From Rosistilla ulvae (lineage in GTDB: Bacteria > Planctomycetota > Planctomycetia > Pirellulales > Pirellulaceae): a DNA stretch of 64,000 bases. A program made the position numbers and the translations under genes. The notes under the pieces are model-generated. The model searched no databases, was not told the origin of the DNA, and saw only the letters and a program-made list of their open reading frames with translations. The stretch is from contig NZ_CP036261.1 of assembly GCF_007741475.1 (NCBI RefSeq), positions 6,511,798 to 6,575,797 of the forward strand. The letters run 5' to 3'. Positions within the stretch are counted from its first letter, which is position 1, and every line of letters starts with the position of its first letter. Below are positions 37,282 to 45,700 of this stretch, one piece after another.

Positions 37282-37580
37282 CCAAACTGCTCCTCCCAGG
37301 AGTCCGTAAGCAATCGAGACCTCGCAACATAGTTTGGCAGAACGATAGGGGCAGAATGATGTTTCGCGCCCTCATCATCCTGCCACTCATCATCCTGCCA
37401 CTCATCATCCTGCCACTCATCATCCTGCCACTCATCATCCTGCCACTCATCATCCTGCCACTCATCATCCTGCCACTCATCATCCTGCCACTCATCATCC
37501 TGCAGATTTCCGCCAACGACACACTCAGCAAGGTGTGGGCTCGACGCGATGGGATCGCTCGGCGGAGTTGAGCGGGCACG
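37282..37580. other. Intergenic region with family-A repeat and minisatellite
   Basis: Contains the left arm of a family-A repeat (37335-37370) and a nine-unit 15-bp tandem array (37371-37505). Open frames through the array encode pentapeptide repeats (LIILP on plus, MMSGR on minus) and have no gene features. Confidence 0.75.
37371..37505 (+). repeat. 15-bp x 9 minisatellite
   Basis: The unit CTCATCATCCTGCCA is repeated nine times head to tail; eight are perfect and the last differs only at its final two bases (TGCAG for TGCCA). The unit equals the right arm (CATCATCCTGCC) of repeat family A, whose left arm (GGCAGAACGATAGGGGCAGA, ATGATG) lies directly before it. Confidence 0.95.
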
Positions 37581-38573
37581 CTACGGATCAGAGGATTCTG
37601 GAGCGGCGAGTGTTAAGCGATAGACGCAATCGGCCGTACCCCGGGCTTCGTGGCTGAACATGGCGATGTCCAATCCATCGGCGTGAGGGGTCAGGAAATA
37701 GGGGACAACTTTGCTGGGCAGCAGCGAACTGAGATCCTCCCACTTCCCCGTCTTCAAATCGCCCCAGGTCTTGAAGCGAATGAATTTGTTTTCGTCGCAA
37801 TCTTCGCCCCCCGCATACGCTGGACAGAAGTAGCTGGTCGCGTACCAGCGCCCCTGATAATAGTCGACGTCGTTCAGCACCAAGCCGGTCGCTTGCCAAC
37901 TGCCGGCGACGGCGTTCTTTTTTTTGCCGAAGCTGGTGTGGATCTGGAAGGCTTGTTTTTCAAAGTCGCTCACTTCGACAACCACGCCATGGCTCGAACC
38001 GATCACATACAACGTGCCGCCTGCAATCGTCAGTGCACGGGAATAGCCCAACTGTTTCGACAGATCCAACACCGCGACGTCCCCGCCGCTCCCCTTAAAC
38101 CGAAACACTTCGCTGCTGTTGGGATTCAGGGAATACATCCAACCGGTTGCATCGTCCAGCACGATATCGTGCGGTCGTTGCAGCTTGATCCCGGCCAGCG
38201 AAGTCGCAAAAGTGTCCCACGCAGCGCTCGCCGGATCGGCAAAAGTGATCAGCCGATGGTTGCCCGTATCGGTCGCGTAGAACAGCTTTTCGAAAGGGTT
38301 AAAAACGACACTGTGCGCGTCGACTAAAACATCGATCGGCGATCGACTCAGCGGCGACTGACGATCCGCCCGAAAGAACAGTCGATCGCCACTGGTCACG
38401 ATCTCGGTCTCGCCGCGGCGAGCGATATGAGTACAAGCCGGCAACGATCCACTCTGCGGCACATATCTTTTAATGGAAACGCCCTCCAGCAAGCTCTCCT
38501 TTTCATCCGCCTGAACAGAACAAGAAAAGGAGCCAAGCAGCCCGATGGCAACGATCGATTGAGAGATGTTCAT
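37581..38573 (-). CDS. Exported beta-propeller (NHL-like) protein
   Basis: This 330-residue protein has a signal peptide (MNISQSIVAIGLLGSFSCSV, then QA). Repeats of the form VVFNPFEKLFYATDTGNHRL, HDIVLDDATGWMYSLNPNS and LTIAGGTLYVIGSSHG are blades of an NHL/6-bladed beta-propeller. Cys pairs late in the protein (FCPAYAGGEDC) may form a disulfide. It is presumably periplasmic or extracellular and binds a ligand or glycan; no enzyme motif is visible. No ribosome-binding site precedes the ATG at 38573; it may be a leaderless or weakly translated gene. Confidence 0.75.
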   Translation of the reverse strand: MNISQSIVAIGLLGSFSCSVQADEKESLLEGVSIKRYVPQSGSLPACTHIARRGETEIVTSGDRLFFRADRQSPLSRSPIDVLVDAHSVVFNPFEKLFYATDTGNHRLITFADPASAAWDTFATSLAGIKLQRPHDIVLDDATGWMYSLNPNSSEVFRFKGSGGDVAVLDLSKQLGYSRALTIAGGTLYVIGSSHGVVVEVSDFEKQAFQIHTSFGKKKNAVAGSWQATGLVLNDVDYYQGRWYATSYFCPAYAGGEDCDENKFIRFKTWGDLKTGKWEDLSSLLPSKVVPYFLTPHADGLDIAMFSHEARGTADCVYRLTLAAPESSDP

Positions 38574-38678
38574 GGAGGAAACGGTTTACAAGGAACAGGA
38601 TTGGAATCAGACGTACAGATCGACATCATACCCCAAAGCCAATGCCCCACAAAAACACGGAAATTGGAGAGGCATCCG

Positions 38679-38751
38679 GTAGCGGAACTCGTCAAGAGTT
38701 TCGTGGAACCGGTAATTGCCGCGAATCGAAAGTCTTGACGACTTCCGCTAC
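38679..38751. repeat. Hairpin repeat (family D), copy 1
   Basis: Arms 38679-38701 and 38729-38751 are complementary over 23 bases with two mismatches (core GCGGAA.TCGTCAAGA). Loop of 27 bases. Confidence 0.8.
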
Positions 38752-38832
38752 GGCAGAGATTCAAACGCTTCGTCTCCACACCAATCAGCCGCCACGCGAT
38801 AGCATCCGGTTGCCAGCAAGGTCCAATACCGC

Positions 38833-38899
38833 GTGGCGGAACTCGTCAAGAGTTTCGTCGCCACCGCCATGGATCGAAAGTCTTGACGACTTCCGCTAC
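38833..38899. repeat. Hairpin repeat (family D), copy 2
   Basis: Arms 38833-38855 and 38877-38899 repeat the arms of copy 1 with few changes, about 154 bases further on. The two copies share stems while the loops differ, as expected for a folding element. Confidence 0.8.
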
Positions 38900-39040
38900 G
38901 GCAAAGACTGCCGCTGCCTCGTGCCCGACTTACTTCCTCGAGCTACCAGGTTCCATCCGTCGGCTTTGCCTGTATGTTTTGTGATCTGCTTATTGATTTC
39001 CAATTTGCATTCCCCAAAACGACTTGAATAGCGCGACCTT

Positions 39041-39925
39041 ATGGCGATACAGCTGATCGTGACCCATCCGGGCGGAGCCCACAAAGACGACTTCCTTGCT
39101 TGCAGCCTGCTGGCTCATCTGCACGGTGTTCCGATCCAACGCCGCGAGCCGACGGAGGAGGATTTGGCCGACCCTTCGATCTGCGTCGTCGATGTCGGCG
39201 AGGTGCACGATCCCGAACAAAACAACTTCGACCACCACCAGTTCCCGCGAGATGCGCCGCCGCTGTGCGCCCTCTCGCTGGTGCTGCAGAGTATGGGACT
39301 CTACGACGACGCCCTCTCGTTCTGCGCCTGGCTGCGTCCGGCGGAATGGCTCGATACGCTTGGCCCCAACGAAGCTGCCAAGCTGATCGGAATTCCACGC
39401 GCGGCACTGGGAGCGCTCAACTCGCCGCTGGACATCACGCTGCTGAACCGATTTTCCAGCCAAACCGAGCTCCGGCCCGAAAACCCGATCTACCAGGTCA
39501 TGTGCATGGTCGGGGAGGATATCGTCAACTACTTGCGCTCGCTGCGCCAACGGTTGGACTACCTGAAGTCGCACGCTCAGTACTGGACGATCGAAAGCGA
39601 GGGCAAGGGCGAATCGATCCAAGCTCTCTTCCTTGAAAAGAGCGACACGCTTGCCAACGACCCGTCGTTTGGAGTCTACGCGTTCATCGAGAGCGAAGGA
39701 AAACAGGACGCGATCCAGGCGATGGTAACTCCCGACCGTCGCGGCGAGGGATACGGGCTGTCGCGATACAACGACAGCCAACGGTTGGACTTTTCGCAAA
39801 TTGAAACCCACGAAGAAGTTCGCTTCGCCCACAAACGTGGCTTCGTCGCAAAAGTCACCACCAACGATCCGACGCGGCTGAAGGAACTTTTGAAAGACGC
39901 GATCGTGAAAAGCGAAGCGATGTAG
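39041..39925 (+). CDS. MYG1-family (UPF0160) DHH-like nuclease
   Basis: This 294-residue protein starts with IVTHPGGAHKDDFLACSLL and then has CVVDVGEVHDPEQNNFDHHQF, matching the THSGxFHxDExxA and VDVGxxYDxxxxxFDHHQ motifs of MYG1, a metal-dependent DHH-like exonuclease family conserved from bacteria to humans. The His, Asp and DHH residues needed for metal binding are present. It should act on nucleic acid in the cytoplasm, inferred from the family. No operon partner; no clear ribosome-binding site before the ATG. Confidence 0.85.
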   Translation: MAIQLIVTHPGGAHKDDFLACSLLAHLHGVPIQRREPTEEDLADPSICVVDVGEVHDPEQNNFDHHQFPRDAPPLCALSLVLQSMGLYDDALSFCAWLRPAEWLDTLGPNEAAKLIGIPRAALGALNSPLDITLLNRFSSQTELRPENPIYQVMCMVGEDIVNYLRSLRQRLDYLKSHAQYWTIESEGKGESIQALFLEKSDTLANDPSFGVYAFIESEGKQDAIQAMVTPDRRGEGYGLSRYNDSQRLDFSQIETHEEVRFAHKRGFVAKVTTNDPTRLKELLKDAIVKSEAM

Positions 39926-40065
39926 GCGTCAGCTGTACTCACACCCTGGCTCCGCATTGGTCTGCTCAGTGCCGCAAGCACGGCATACGATAGCCATCGA
40001 CGCAAGTCCATGGTGACAATCCAATCGAACAGCGCAAGCGCCGAAGGCACGACAGGTGACGACTC

Positions 40066-40166
40066 GCAAATCGGCGCAGACATCATTTCCGAGTAGGCCC
40101 ATCCCAACCCTCCACATCCAGCAGGCGATTTTGGCACCACCCGAAAACGTGCTCTGCCTCGGTCTT
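40066..40166 (+). repeat. Repeat family B copy
   Basis: Degenerate copy: GCAAATCGGCGCAGACATCA at the left, CCAGCAGGCGATTTTGGCAC in the middle and CGAAAACGTGCTCTGCCTCG at the right. Consensus members read GGGGACAGGCACC ... CAGGCGATG.TGGCACCACC ... GAAAACATGCTCTGGCCCC. Confidence 0.7.
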
Positions 40167-40180
40167 GTGGTCTCGAGGAC

Positions 40181-40253
40181 TGGCAGAATGACGGGGGCAG
40201 AATTATGTTTTTCCCACACCATCATCCCGCACTGCCTCCATCATCCTGCCAAC
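40181..40253 (+). repeat. Repeat family A copy
   Basis: TGGCAGAATGACGGGGGCAG and AATTATG at the left face CATCATCCCGCAC and CATCATCCTGCC at the right. It directly follows a family-B copy, the same order as at 59620-59791. Confidence 0.65.
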
Positions 40254-40278
40254 GTCATTCCGAACGCAAATTAATGTT

Positions 40279-40520
40279 GTCGGTTCACTTTCCTGCCAGG
40301 CCAGCCTTCACTTTCATGGCGGCAAAGATCGCATCGGCAATCGCCTGCATCCCTTTGTCGCCCGGAGGGGCTGCGACTCCGGTGTGCTAGAATTCCCGTT
40401 CGGCACTCGCCTGATTCGACTTGTCACTCCCCAGAGCTGAAATGTCGATGAACGTGGCCCCCGCGTCGGCGCTCGCACGACGCATGATGTCATCCTTGGC
40501 TGGACTCGGCCAAAACGAAC
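40279..40520 (-). pseudogene. Fragment of SGNH hydrolase gene (duplicated C-terminal part)
   Basis: About 240 bases match the 3' end of the intact SGNH hydrolase gene 52138-52869, including the bases just past its stop codon. Shared stretches are long (for example TTTCATGGCGGCAAAGATCG) with scattered substitutions, and one change creates a stop codon in place of the codon after GVAA. It covers only the last third of the protein, lacks the catalytic serine region, and ends abruptly where a family-B repeat begins. It is a dead duplicate. Confidence 0.85.
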
Positions 40521-40523
40521 AGA

Positions 40524-40626
40524 GCAATTCGGGGACAGGCACCATTGGCGAGTAGATCGATACCCACCATCCATGTCCATCAGGCAATGCTGACACCACC
40601 TGAAAACATGCTCTGACCCCGTTTTG
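40524..40626 (+). repeat. Repeat family B copy
   Basis: Good copy: GGGGACAGGCACCATTGGCG, ATACCCACCATCCATGTCCA, CACCACCTGAAAACATGCTC then TGACCCCG. It abuts the end of the SGNH gene fragment. Confidence 0.8.
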
Positions 40627-40712
40627 CACCATCATTCTGTCTCGGTCATTAGGGACCGCCCCGTCGAGGCTGTGGTGCAGCGAAACGCATTCGTGCTCCC
40701 AGGGCGTTGATT

Positions 40713-40810
40713 CGCAAATCGAGGACAGACACCAATTCCGAACAGTTCGATACCTACCCTCCACGTCCAGCAGGCGATGTTAGCACCACCTGAAAACATG
40801 TCCTAGCACC
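40713..40810 (+). repeat. Repeat family B copy
   Basis: Copy with several changes: GCAAATCGAGGACAGACACC, GTCCAGCAGGCGATGTTAGC, CACCACCTGAAAACATGTCC. Confidence 0.75.
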
Positions 40811-40870
40811 GCTTAGCACGCAAGTCAATACATACCCGACAAACATGAAACGTATAAAGCAAAATTTTCA

Positions 40871-40899
40871 TTGACAGTTAACACCTCTCCAATTAGGAT
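40871..40899 (+). promoter_or_regulatory. Sigma-70-type promoter of the 41-48 kb cluster
   Basis: TTGACA (40871-40876) is followed after exactly 17 bases by TAGGAT (40894-40899). A transcript starting near 40906 would have a leader of about 180 bases before the DUF1559 ATG at 41087 and could cover the genes through 48338. Confidence 0.7.
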
Positions 40900-40905
40900 T
40901 GTTTT

Positions 40906-41086
40906 AAATACGCGAACGCATTGTTCCGCAATCCGGAACGATGCAGGCTGCAGGAATCCGGATTGGGAAGTGCAGTCTGCTGGATGTTGCGGAGCAGGCG
41001 GGAACGGCCTCAGACTTTGCGGCTCACTTTGACACGTTTGTTTTTTATCTCGTTGTTTACAGATCTTTTTGCTCCTGGAGAGCTAC
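40906..41086 (+). promoter_or_regulatory. Structured 5' leader with competing stems
   Basis: GTTCCG (40923-40928) can pair with CGGAAC (40934-40939), and the overlapping CAATCCG (40929-40935) can pair with CGGATTG (40959-40965). Mutually exclusive stems in a long leader are a hint of regulation at RNA level; no known riboswitch was recognised. Confidence 0.3.
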
Positions 41087-42055
41087 ATGAATCGATTACG
41101 TAAATCCAAGTCTCCCGATCTCCGCCGTCGCGGTTTCACGTTGGTGGAACTGCTTGTTGTGATCGCCATCATCGGCATCCTGGTTGGGCTGCTGCTGCCC
41201 GCAGTTCAGGCCGCACGCGAAGCGGCTCGCCGGATGCAGTGTTCGAACAACATGAGGCAGATTGGGCTGGCGATGCATAACTATCACGACACGCACCGTC
41301 GCTTCCCTTATGCTTGGCGCACCTTCGACTCGACTCCCGGTACGGTCCCCGCTGGCCAGACGCATTGCCGCGACACGTGGTTCCATCGCCTGTTGCCGTA
41401 CATCGAACAGGACGCGATGTCGAACGTCTACGAAAGCGATCACGCACTATTCATCAACAATAGCCCGATTTTGACACCATTGATCAAGACGACGGTCAGC
41501 GCTTTTGTCTGCCCATCGAATCCTGGATACGGCGGTGCGGGGGCCAACCAAGCCGAAGGATTCCAGGGGACCTACGGCGTTTGTCTCAGCGGATCGGAAA
41601 CGTTGTGGACCACATCCACGACGCAAGGAACAGGAATGTTCTTCTTGGAATCGAAGATTCAATTCCGCGACATTCTCGATGGCACCTCCAACACGATCAT
41701 GGCAGGTGAAGGGATCGCGCGGCCAATGGACAACGTAGGTGCTCACGGCGACTTGGGCCAATACTGGGGCGGCGCTTCTTGGGGTGGCTCGGGGTTCACG
41801 ACCTTCGAATCTCCCAATACCTCCCTGCCCGATCGACCGCACAGTTGCAAATCGACGACCGTCAAGCAGGCTCCCTGCCAATCGACATCGTCGACTCGCG
41901 GCGAGCAATACAACTTTACCCGCAGCTACCATCCCGGCGGCGTGCAGGTCGTGCTCGGCGACGCGTCGGTTCGCTTTGTCGGCGAAACGATCAACACCGC
42001 GGTGTTCCGCAATCTAGGCGACCGAGCCGACGGAAATGTCGTCGGGGAATGGTAA
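41087..42055 (+). CDS. DUF1559 protein with prepilin-type N-terminus
   Basis: This 322-residue protein has leader MNRLRKSKSPDLRRRGFTLV then [34 protein letters not shown], and HPGGVQVVLGDASVRF near the end. The ATG at 41087 is preceded by TGGAGAG at good spacing. It is the first gene of a rightward cluster (lipoprotein, cytochrome-like protein, DUF1501 protein, enolase-superfamily enzyme), and a consensus promoter lies about 190 bases upstream. Expected in the envelope; family function unproven. Confidence 0.93.
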   Translation: MNRLRKSKSPDLRRRGFTLVELLVVIAIIGILVGLLLPAVQAAREAARRMQCSNNMRQIGLAMHNYHDTHRRFPYAWRTFDSTPGTVPAGQTHCRDTWFHRLLPYIEQDAMSNVYESDHALFINNSPILTPLIKTTVSAFVCPSNPGYGGAGANQAEGFQGTYGVCLSGSETLWTTSTTQGTGMFFLESKIQFRDILDGTSNTIMAGEGIARPMDNVGAHGDLGQYWGGASWGGSGFTTFESPNTSLPDRPHSCKSTTVKQAPCQSTSSTRGEQYNFTRSYHPGGVQVVLGDASVRFVGETINTAVFRNLGDRADGNVVGEW

Positions 42056-42148
42056 CCCGAACGGAATGAACGTTGCCTTGCCGGGATCCGATCTCGGCAT
42101 TTTCTCTCAATGATTGAATTCGTTATGATTCACTTAAGGGTCCACTTG

Positions 42149-42556
42149 ATGCGGTATTGCTCAGCGACTGTGATGTTCGTGGCATTGTTATTTTCCGGGT
42201 GCGGTGGGAACGTTAGTCCGGACGGCTTCTTCGATGCGGAAGGATCGGTCCAATGGAATGGGGAACCGCTGCAGACCGGCTGGATTGTTTTTCGTGCTGC
42301 TGATAGTTCTTCGAAAAACGTCGCAGCGCAGATCAGCGACGGTTCATTCACCGTGAACATTCAACCAGGCGAAAAGATTGTCGAGATTACAGCTGAACGC
42401 GATGTCCCCGGCAAGTTTGGCATTGGCCCCAGCGGTGAAAAGGTTCCCGCCAAAGAGGCGTTTATTCCTCCCAAGTACAATACGGAATCGGAATTGAAGT
42501 CCACGGTCACTTTTCCGCTGGCGGAGCCTTTAACATACCAGCTAACCGACGCGTAG
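42149..42556 (+). CDS. Lipoprotein of DUF1559 pair
   Basis: This 135-residue protein begins MRYCSATVMFVALLFSGCGG, a lipoprotein signal with Cys18. EGSVQWNGEPLQTGWIVFRA and a later PPKYNTESELKSTVTFPLAE segment give the carboxypeptidase-regulatory-like pattern of the lipoproteins at 4769 and 26551, including the KYN/RYN-T/S-E-T/S-E tail motif. AAGGG at 8 bases before the ATG at 42149 sets the start; two upstream ATGs at 42110 and 42125 lack one. It lies between the DUF1559 gene and the cytochrome-like gene, 12 bases before the latter. Confidence 0.85.
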   Translation: MRYCSATVMFVALLFSGCGGNVSPDGFFDAEGSVQWNGEPLQTGWIVFRAADSSSKNVAAQISDGSFTVNIQPGEKIVEITAERDVPGKFGIGPSGEKVPAKEAFIPPKYNTESELKSTVTFPLAEPLTYQLTDA

Positions 42557-42568
42557 GGCGAAACCAGA

Positions 42569-45500
42569 ATGCGGCTCATGAGCGACCAACTGAAAATCTC
42601 GATAGCGATCGTTCCATTCGCTGCAATCGCGTTCCTGAGCGGCAATGCAGCGAATGCCGATCCGAGTGCCGAAGGCATTCGATTCTTCGAGCAGAAGATT
42701 CGTCCGATCTTGGTGGAGCATTGCTATGAATGCCATTCGGCCGATTCGGCGTCGCTCAGTGCGGGGCTGATGGTCGATTCCCAGCAGGGTCTGTTAGAAG
42801 GCGGCGACTCGGGAGCAGCGATCGTTCCGGGCAAGCCAGATGAGAGCCTGCTGTTGGAGTCGCTGCGATACGATCCCTACGGCTACCAGATGCCTCCGAA
42901 TGGGAAGCTGCCCGTCGCGGTGATCGCTGACTTCGAACAATGGATTCGAGACGGAGCGCCCGATCCACGCACCGAAACCAATCCAAAGCCGGGCAAGCAA
43001 AGCTTCGACATCGATTCGAGGCGTTCGTTTTGGTCGTTTCAAGCTCCAAAAGAGTCCACAGCGCCGCGGGTTCAACAAAGCGATTGGCCACGTCAAAAGA
43101 TCGATTATTTCATTCTTGCCGCTCTGGAAAAAGCGGGCTTTCAGCCTGCGGCCGAAGCTGACCGCAGGACCTTGATTCGCCGGGCCAGTTTGGACCTGAT
43201 AGGTTTGCCGCCGAGCTACGAGCAAGTCGAGCAATTTGCCGCGGATCCGGATCCACAGGCGTATGAAAAACTGATCGATCGTCTGCTGGCGTCACCACAC
43301 TACGGCGAGCGATGGGGGCGGCACTGGTTAGACATCGTGCGTTACGCTGAAGACAACGTAAATATGGGACCGCACAACGGTCCCTATCCCAACGCTTTTC
43401 GGTACCGTGATTGGGTGATCGGGGCTTTGAATACCAACGTCCCTTACGATGAATTCATCCGACGTCAATTGGCCACCGACTTCCTGGACCATACCGGTCC
43501 CGAAGACCTTCCTGCACTGGGACTGCTGGGCCTGTCGCCTGAGTATCACAAGGAATTGATGCTTTCGACATCGGCGCTCGAAGCGGTTTACGCCGATGAA
43601 TGGGAAGATCGCGTCGACGTTATCGGGCGTGGGTTGATGGGGATAACGGTCAGCTGTGCTCGCTGTCACGACCATAAATACGATCCCATCTCGGCCAAAG
43701 ACTATTATGCCCTGGCGGGCGTCTTTGCATCGACCCGACAAACCGATGTGCCAATCATCTCGCAGGAAGCAATTCTCGCTTCGCAACCTGCACGCGACGA
43801 AATCGCGGCGTTGAAAAAGCAGATGGCGGAGATCGATGCGGAATTAAAAGCGAACAAAGGCGACCGAGCAGCGATTGCGTCGTTGCAGAAGAAACGCCGT
43901 TCGTTCGTGCAAAAGATCGCACAAATTCGCGCCGCAACGCCGAACATCGACATTCCCATGGCGGCAGCGGTAACGGAAGCTCAGGTTCGAATCGAGCCAA
44001 AGACAGAGACCCACCAAAAAATCGTCTACCACGACAATAAGCCGCGTGATTTGCCAGTGTTCATTCGCGGCAACGTCACCACACCTGGCGAGATTGTTCC
44101 GCGTCGATTTTTGGAAGTGTTATCGACCGGAGAACCGCAGCCTTTCCAAACCGGAAGTGGTCGATTGGACCTAGCCGATGCCATCGCCTCAACCGAAAAT
44201 CCATTGACCTCGCGGGTTTTTGTTAACCGCGTTTGGTTGCTCCATTTCGGTGAAGGACTGGTCGACACGCCAAGCAATTTTGGCGCCACAGGCTCCGCTG
44301 CTAGCCATCCTCTGCTATTGGATGATTTGGCCGCACGGTTCATGCGTGACGGCTGGTCGATCAAAGACCTCCATCGTGAAATGATGTTATCGGCAACCTA
44401 CCGCCAATCCTCTTTCCCTTCCGCTCCCGACAACGTTCGGCAATTGGATCCGGGCAATCGGTTGTTGAGCCATTTCCGACGGATGCGATTGGATGCGGAA
44501 GCCTATCACGACGCATTACTGGTGGCAGGCGGAAGTTTGGATCCGCAGCTGGGAGGTCGGTCGAAGGACATCGACAACGCGGATTACGATCGCCGCGCGG
44601 TGTACGCCACCATCTCTCGGCAATCGCCCAGCCAATACCTGCAAGTGCACGATTTCCCCGACCCAACGATCCACGCTGAACGACGGGGAAACACGACCAC
44701 GGCGCTGCAACAGTTGTTTACGATGAATTCACCGTTCGTCCTAAAACAAGCTCAGCGTTTATCAAAACGCGTCCAAGCGAGTTCAGACCGCAAACGTATC
44801 GTGGAAGTCTATCGGTTGTTGTTCGCTCGTGAGCCGACGACCAACGAACTCAGCGCCGGCATCGCCTATCTGAGCCAGAAGGCCGGCGCACCGCAGAAGG
44901 AGCAGATCGCAGCGCTGCCAAGCTTTGTAGGTGATCGCATTCATGCCGATACCGCCAAGCTGGGCGAGTCCTATTCCGTGGAGTTTTGGTTTCGAAATAC
45001 CGTGCCGTACGCAAAACGCCCCGTCGCTGGATATCTGTTTTCCCGTGGCGTGGACAGCTCGATACCGATTGGTGGTGATCACATTGGGATCGTTGGCAGT
45101 TACCGCAGCGAACAAGCCGGTCGGTTGTTGTTTTTCAACGGTGCAAGGCAGCCTACATCGCTGGTCGGCCGCACGACGTTGCAATTGGATCATTGGCATC
45201 ACTTGGTGTTCGTCAGAGACGGATCCGAAGTACGGTTGCACTTGGACGGTCAGGGCGAACCCGAAGTGACCGGCAACGCTTCGGTTTCATTCGATCCGGC
45301 GGCAAGCCAGTTGTTTGTGGGGGGACGGAATGATCGCTTCGCAAATTTCCTGGGCAAGATCGGCGGCGTGGCAGTTTACGATCGCAAACTGTCGATATCC
45401 GAAATTGCGCAACACTTTCAACTCTCCGGTCAGCAAGGCGATAGCGTCCAATTTGCGGATCACTTTGCCGCCATGCTTCAATCGCAACCTGTGGCTGCTT

Positions 45501-45667
45501 GGGCCTTACATGAACACGCAAGTCTTCCGACGCAGTTACAGGATCGTTCAGGGAACGAAAGACATGCGACCTATGAAGGGAAGGTGTCGTTGGACGACGA
45601 ATTCTCGAATTGGGTTGCCTATTGCCACGCGTTGCTATGCAGCAATGAACTGTTGTTCGTTAACTGA
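42569..45667 (+). CDS. PSCyt1-DUF1549-DUF1553-LamG protein
   Basis: This 1032-residue protein has a signal peptide (residues about 8-30), then a cytochrome-c-like PSCyt1 domain with the heme motif CYECH (Cys52, Cys55, His56). DUF1549 follows (about 165-370: RQKIDYFILAALEKAGFQPA, SPHYGERWGRHWLDIVRYA), then DUF1553 (about 530-770: FVNRVWLLHFGEGLVDTPSN, MMLSATYRQSS). A LamG/concanavalin-like domain sits late (about 800-950: YSVEFWFRNT, HHLVFVRDG). This combination is a planctomycete hallmark, thought to oxidise or handle complex substrates at the envelope. The partner DUF1501 gene follows 33 bases later, the usual pairing. Confidence 0.93.
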   Translation: MRLMSDQLKISIAIVPFAAIAFLSGNAANADPSAEGIRFFEQKIRPILVEHCYECHSADSASLSAGLMVDSQQGLLEGGDSGAAIVPGKPDESLLLESLRYDPYGYQMPPNGKLPVAVIADFEQWIRDGAPDPRTETNPKPGKQSFDIDSRRSFWSFQAPKESTAPRVQQSDWPRQKIDYFILAALEKAGFQPAAEADRRTLIRRASLDLIGLPPSYEQVEQFAADPDPQAYEKLIDRLLASPHYGERWGRHWLDIVRYAEDNVNMGPHNGPYPNAFRYRDWVIGALNTNVPYDEFIRRQLATDFLDHTGPEDLPALGLLGLSPEYHKELMLSTSALEAVYADEWEDRVDVIGRGLMGITVSCARCHDHKYDPISAKDYYALAGVFASTRQTDVPIISQEAILASQPARDEIAALKKQMAEIDAELKANKGDRAAIASLQKKRRSFVQKIAQIRAATPNIDIPMAAAVTEAQVRIEPKTETHQKIVYHDNKPRDLPVFIRGNVTTPGEIVPRRFLEVLSTGEPQPFQTGSGRLDLADAIASTENPLTSRVFVNRVWLLHFGEGLVDTPSNFGATGSAASHPLLLDDLAARFMRDGWSIKDLHREMMLSATYRQSSFPSAPDNVRQLDPGNRLLSHFRRMRLDAEAYHDALLVAGGSLDPQLGGRSKDIDNADYDRRAVYATISRQSPSQYLQVHDFPDPTIHAERRGNTTTALQQLFTMNSPFVLKQAQRLSKRVQASSDRKRIVEVYRLLFAREPTTNELSAGIAYLSQKAGAPQKEQIAALPSFVGDRIHADTAKLGESYSVEFWFRNTVPYAKRPVAGYLFSRGVDSSIPIGGDHIGIVGSYRSEQAGRLLFFNGARQPTSLVGRTTLQLDHWHHLVFVRDGSEVRLHLDGQGEPEVTGNASVSFDPAASQLFVGGRNDRFANFLGKIGGVAVYDRKLSISEIAQHFQLSGQQGDSVQFADHFAAMLQSQPVAAWALHEHASLPTQLQDRSGNERHATYEGKVSLDDEFSNWVAYCHALLCSNELLFVN

Positions 45668-45700
45668 AATCCCCAGATGGTTCCTTCAAGAGGCAATTCG

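Larger units (their letters stand above)
38574..39040. other. Intergenic region with two copies of a 23-bp-arm hairpin
   Basis: Between divergent genes. It holds two related stem-loop repeats (38679-38751 and 38833-38899); the rest shows nothing recognisable. Confidence 0.65.
39926..41086. other. Repeat-rich intergenic region with gene fragment and promoter
   Basis: 1161 bases without an intact gene. In order: a family-B repeat (40066-40166), a family-A repeat (40181-40253), a gene fragment related to the SGNH hydrolase at 52138 (40279-40520), two more family-B repeats (40524-40626, 40713-40810), a sigma-70-like promoter (40871-40899) and a structured leader before the DUF1559 gene. Confidence 0.75.

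Noticed and set aside
37371-37505. CRISPR array
   Set aside because: The units are contiguous 15-mers with no spacers and no cas genes are near.
37172-37579. Frames encoding MMSGR or LIILP pentapeptide repeats (37172-37579 minus, 37278-37571 plus)
   Set aside because: They are by-products of the 15-bp minisatellite; no ribosome-binding site, signal or non-repeat conserved part.
40921-41103. Short plus-strand frame starting at 40921
   Set aside because: It overlaps the leader of the DUF1559 gene and starts at a TTG with no ribosome-binding site; it is better explained as leader RNA.
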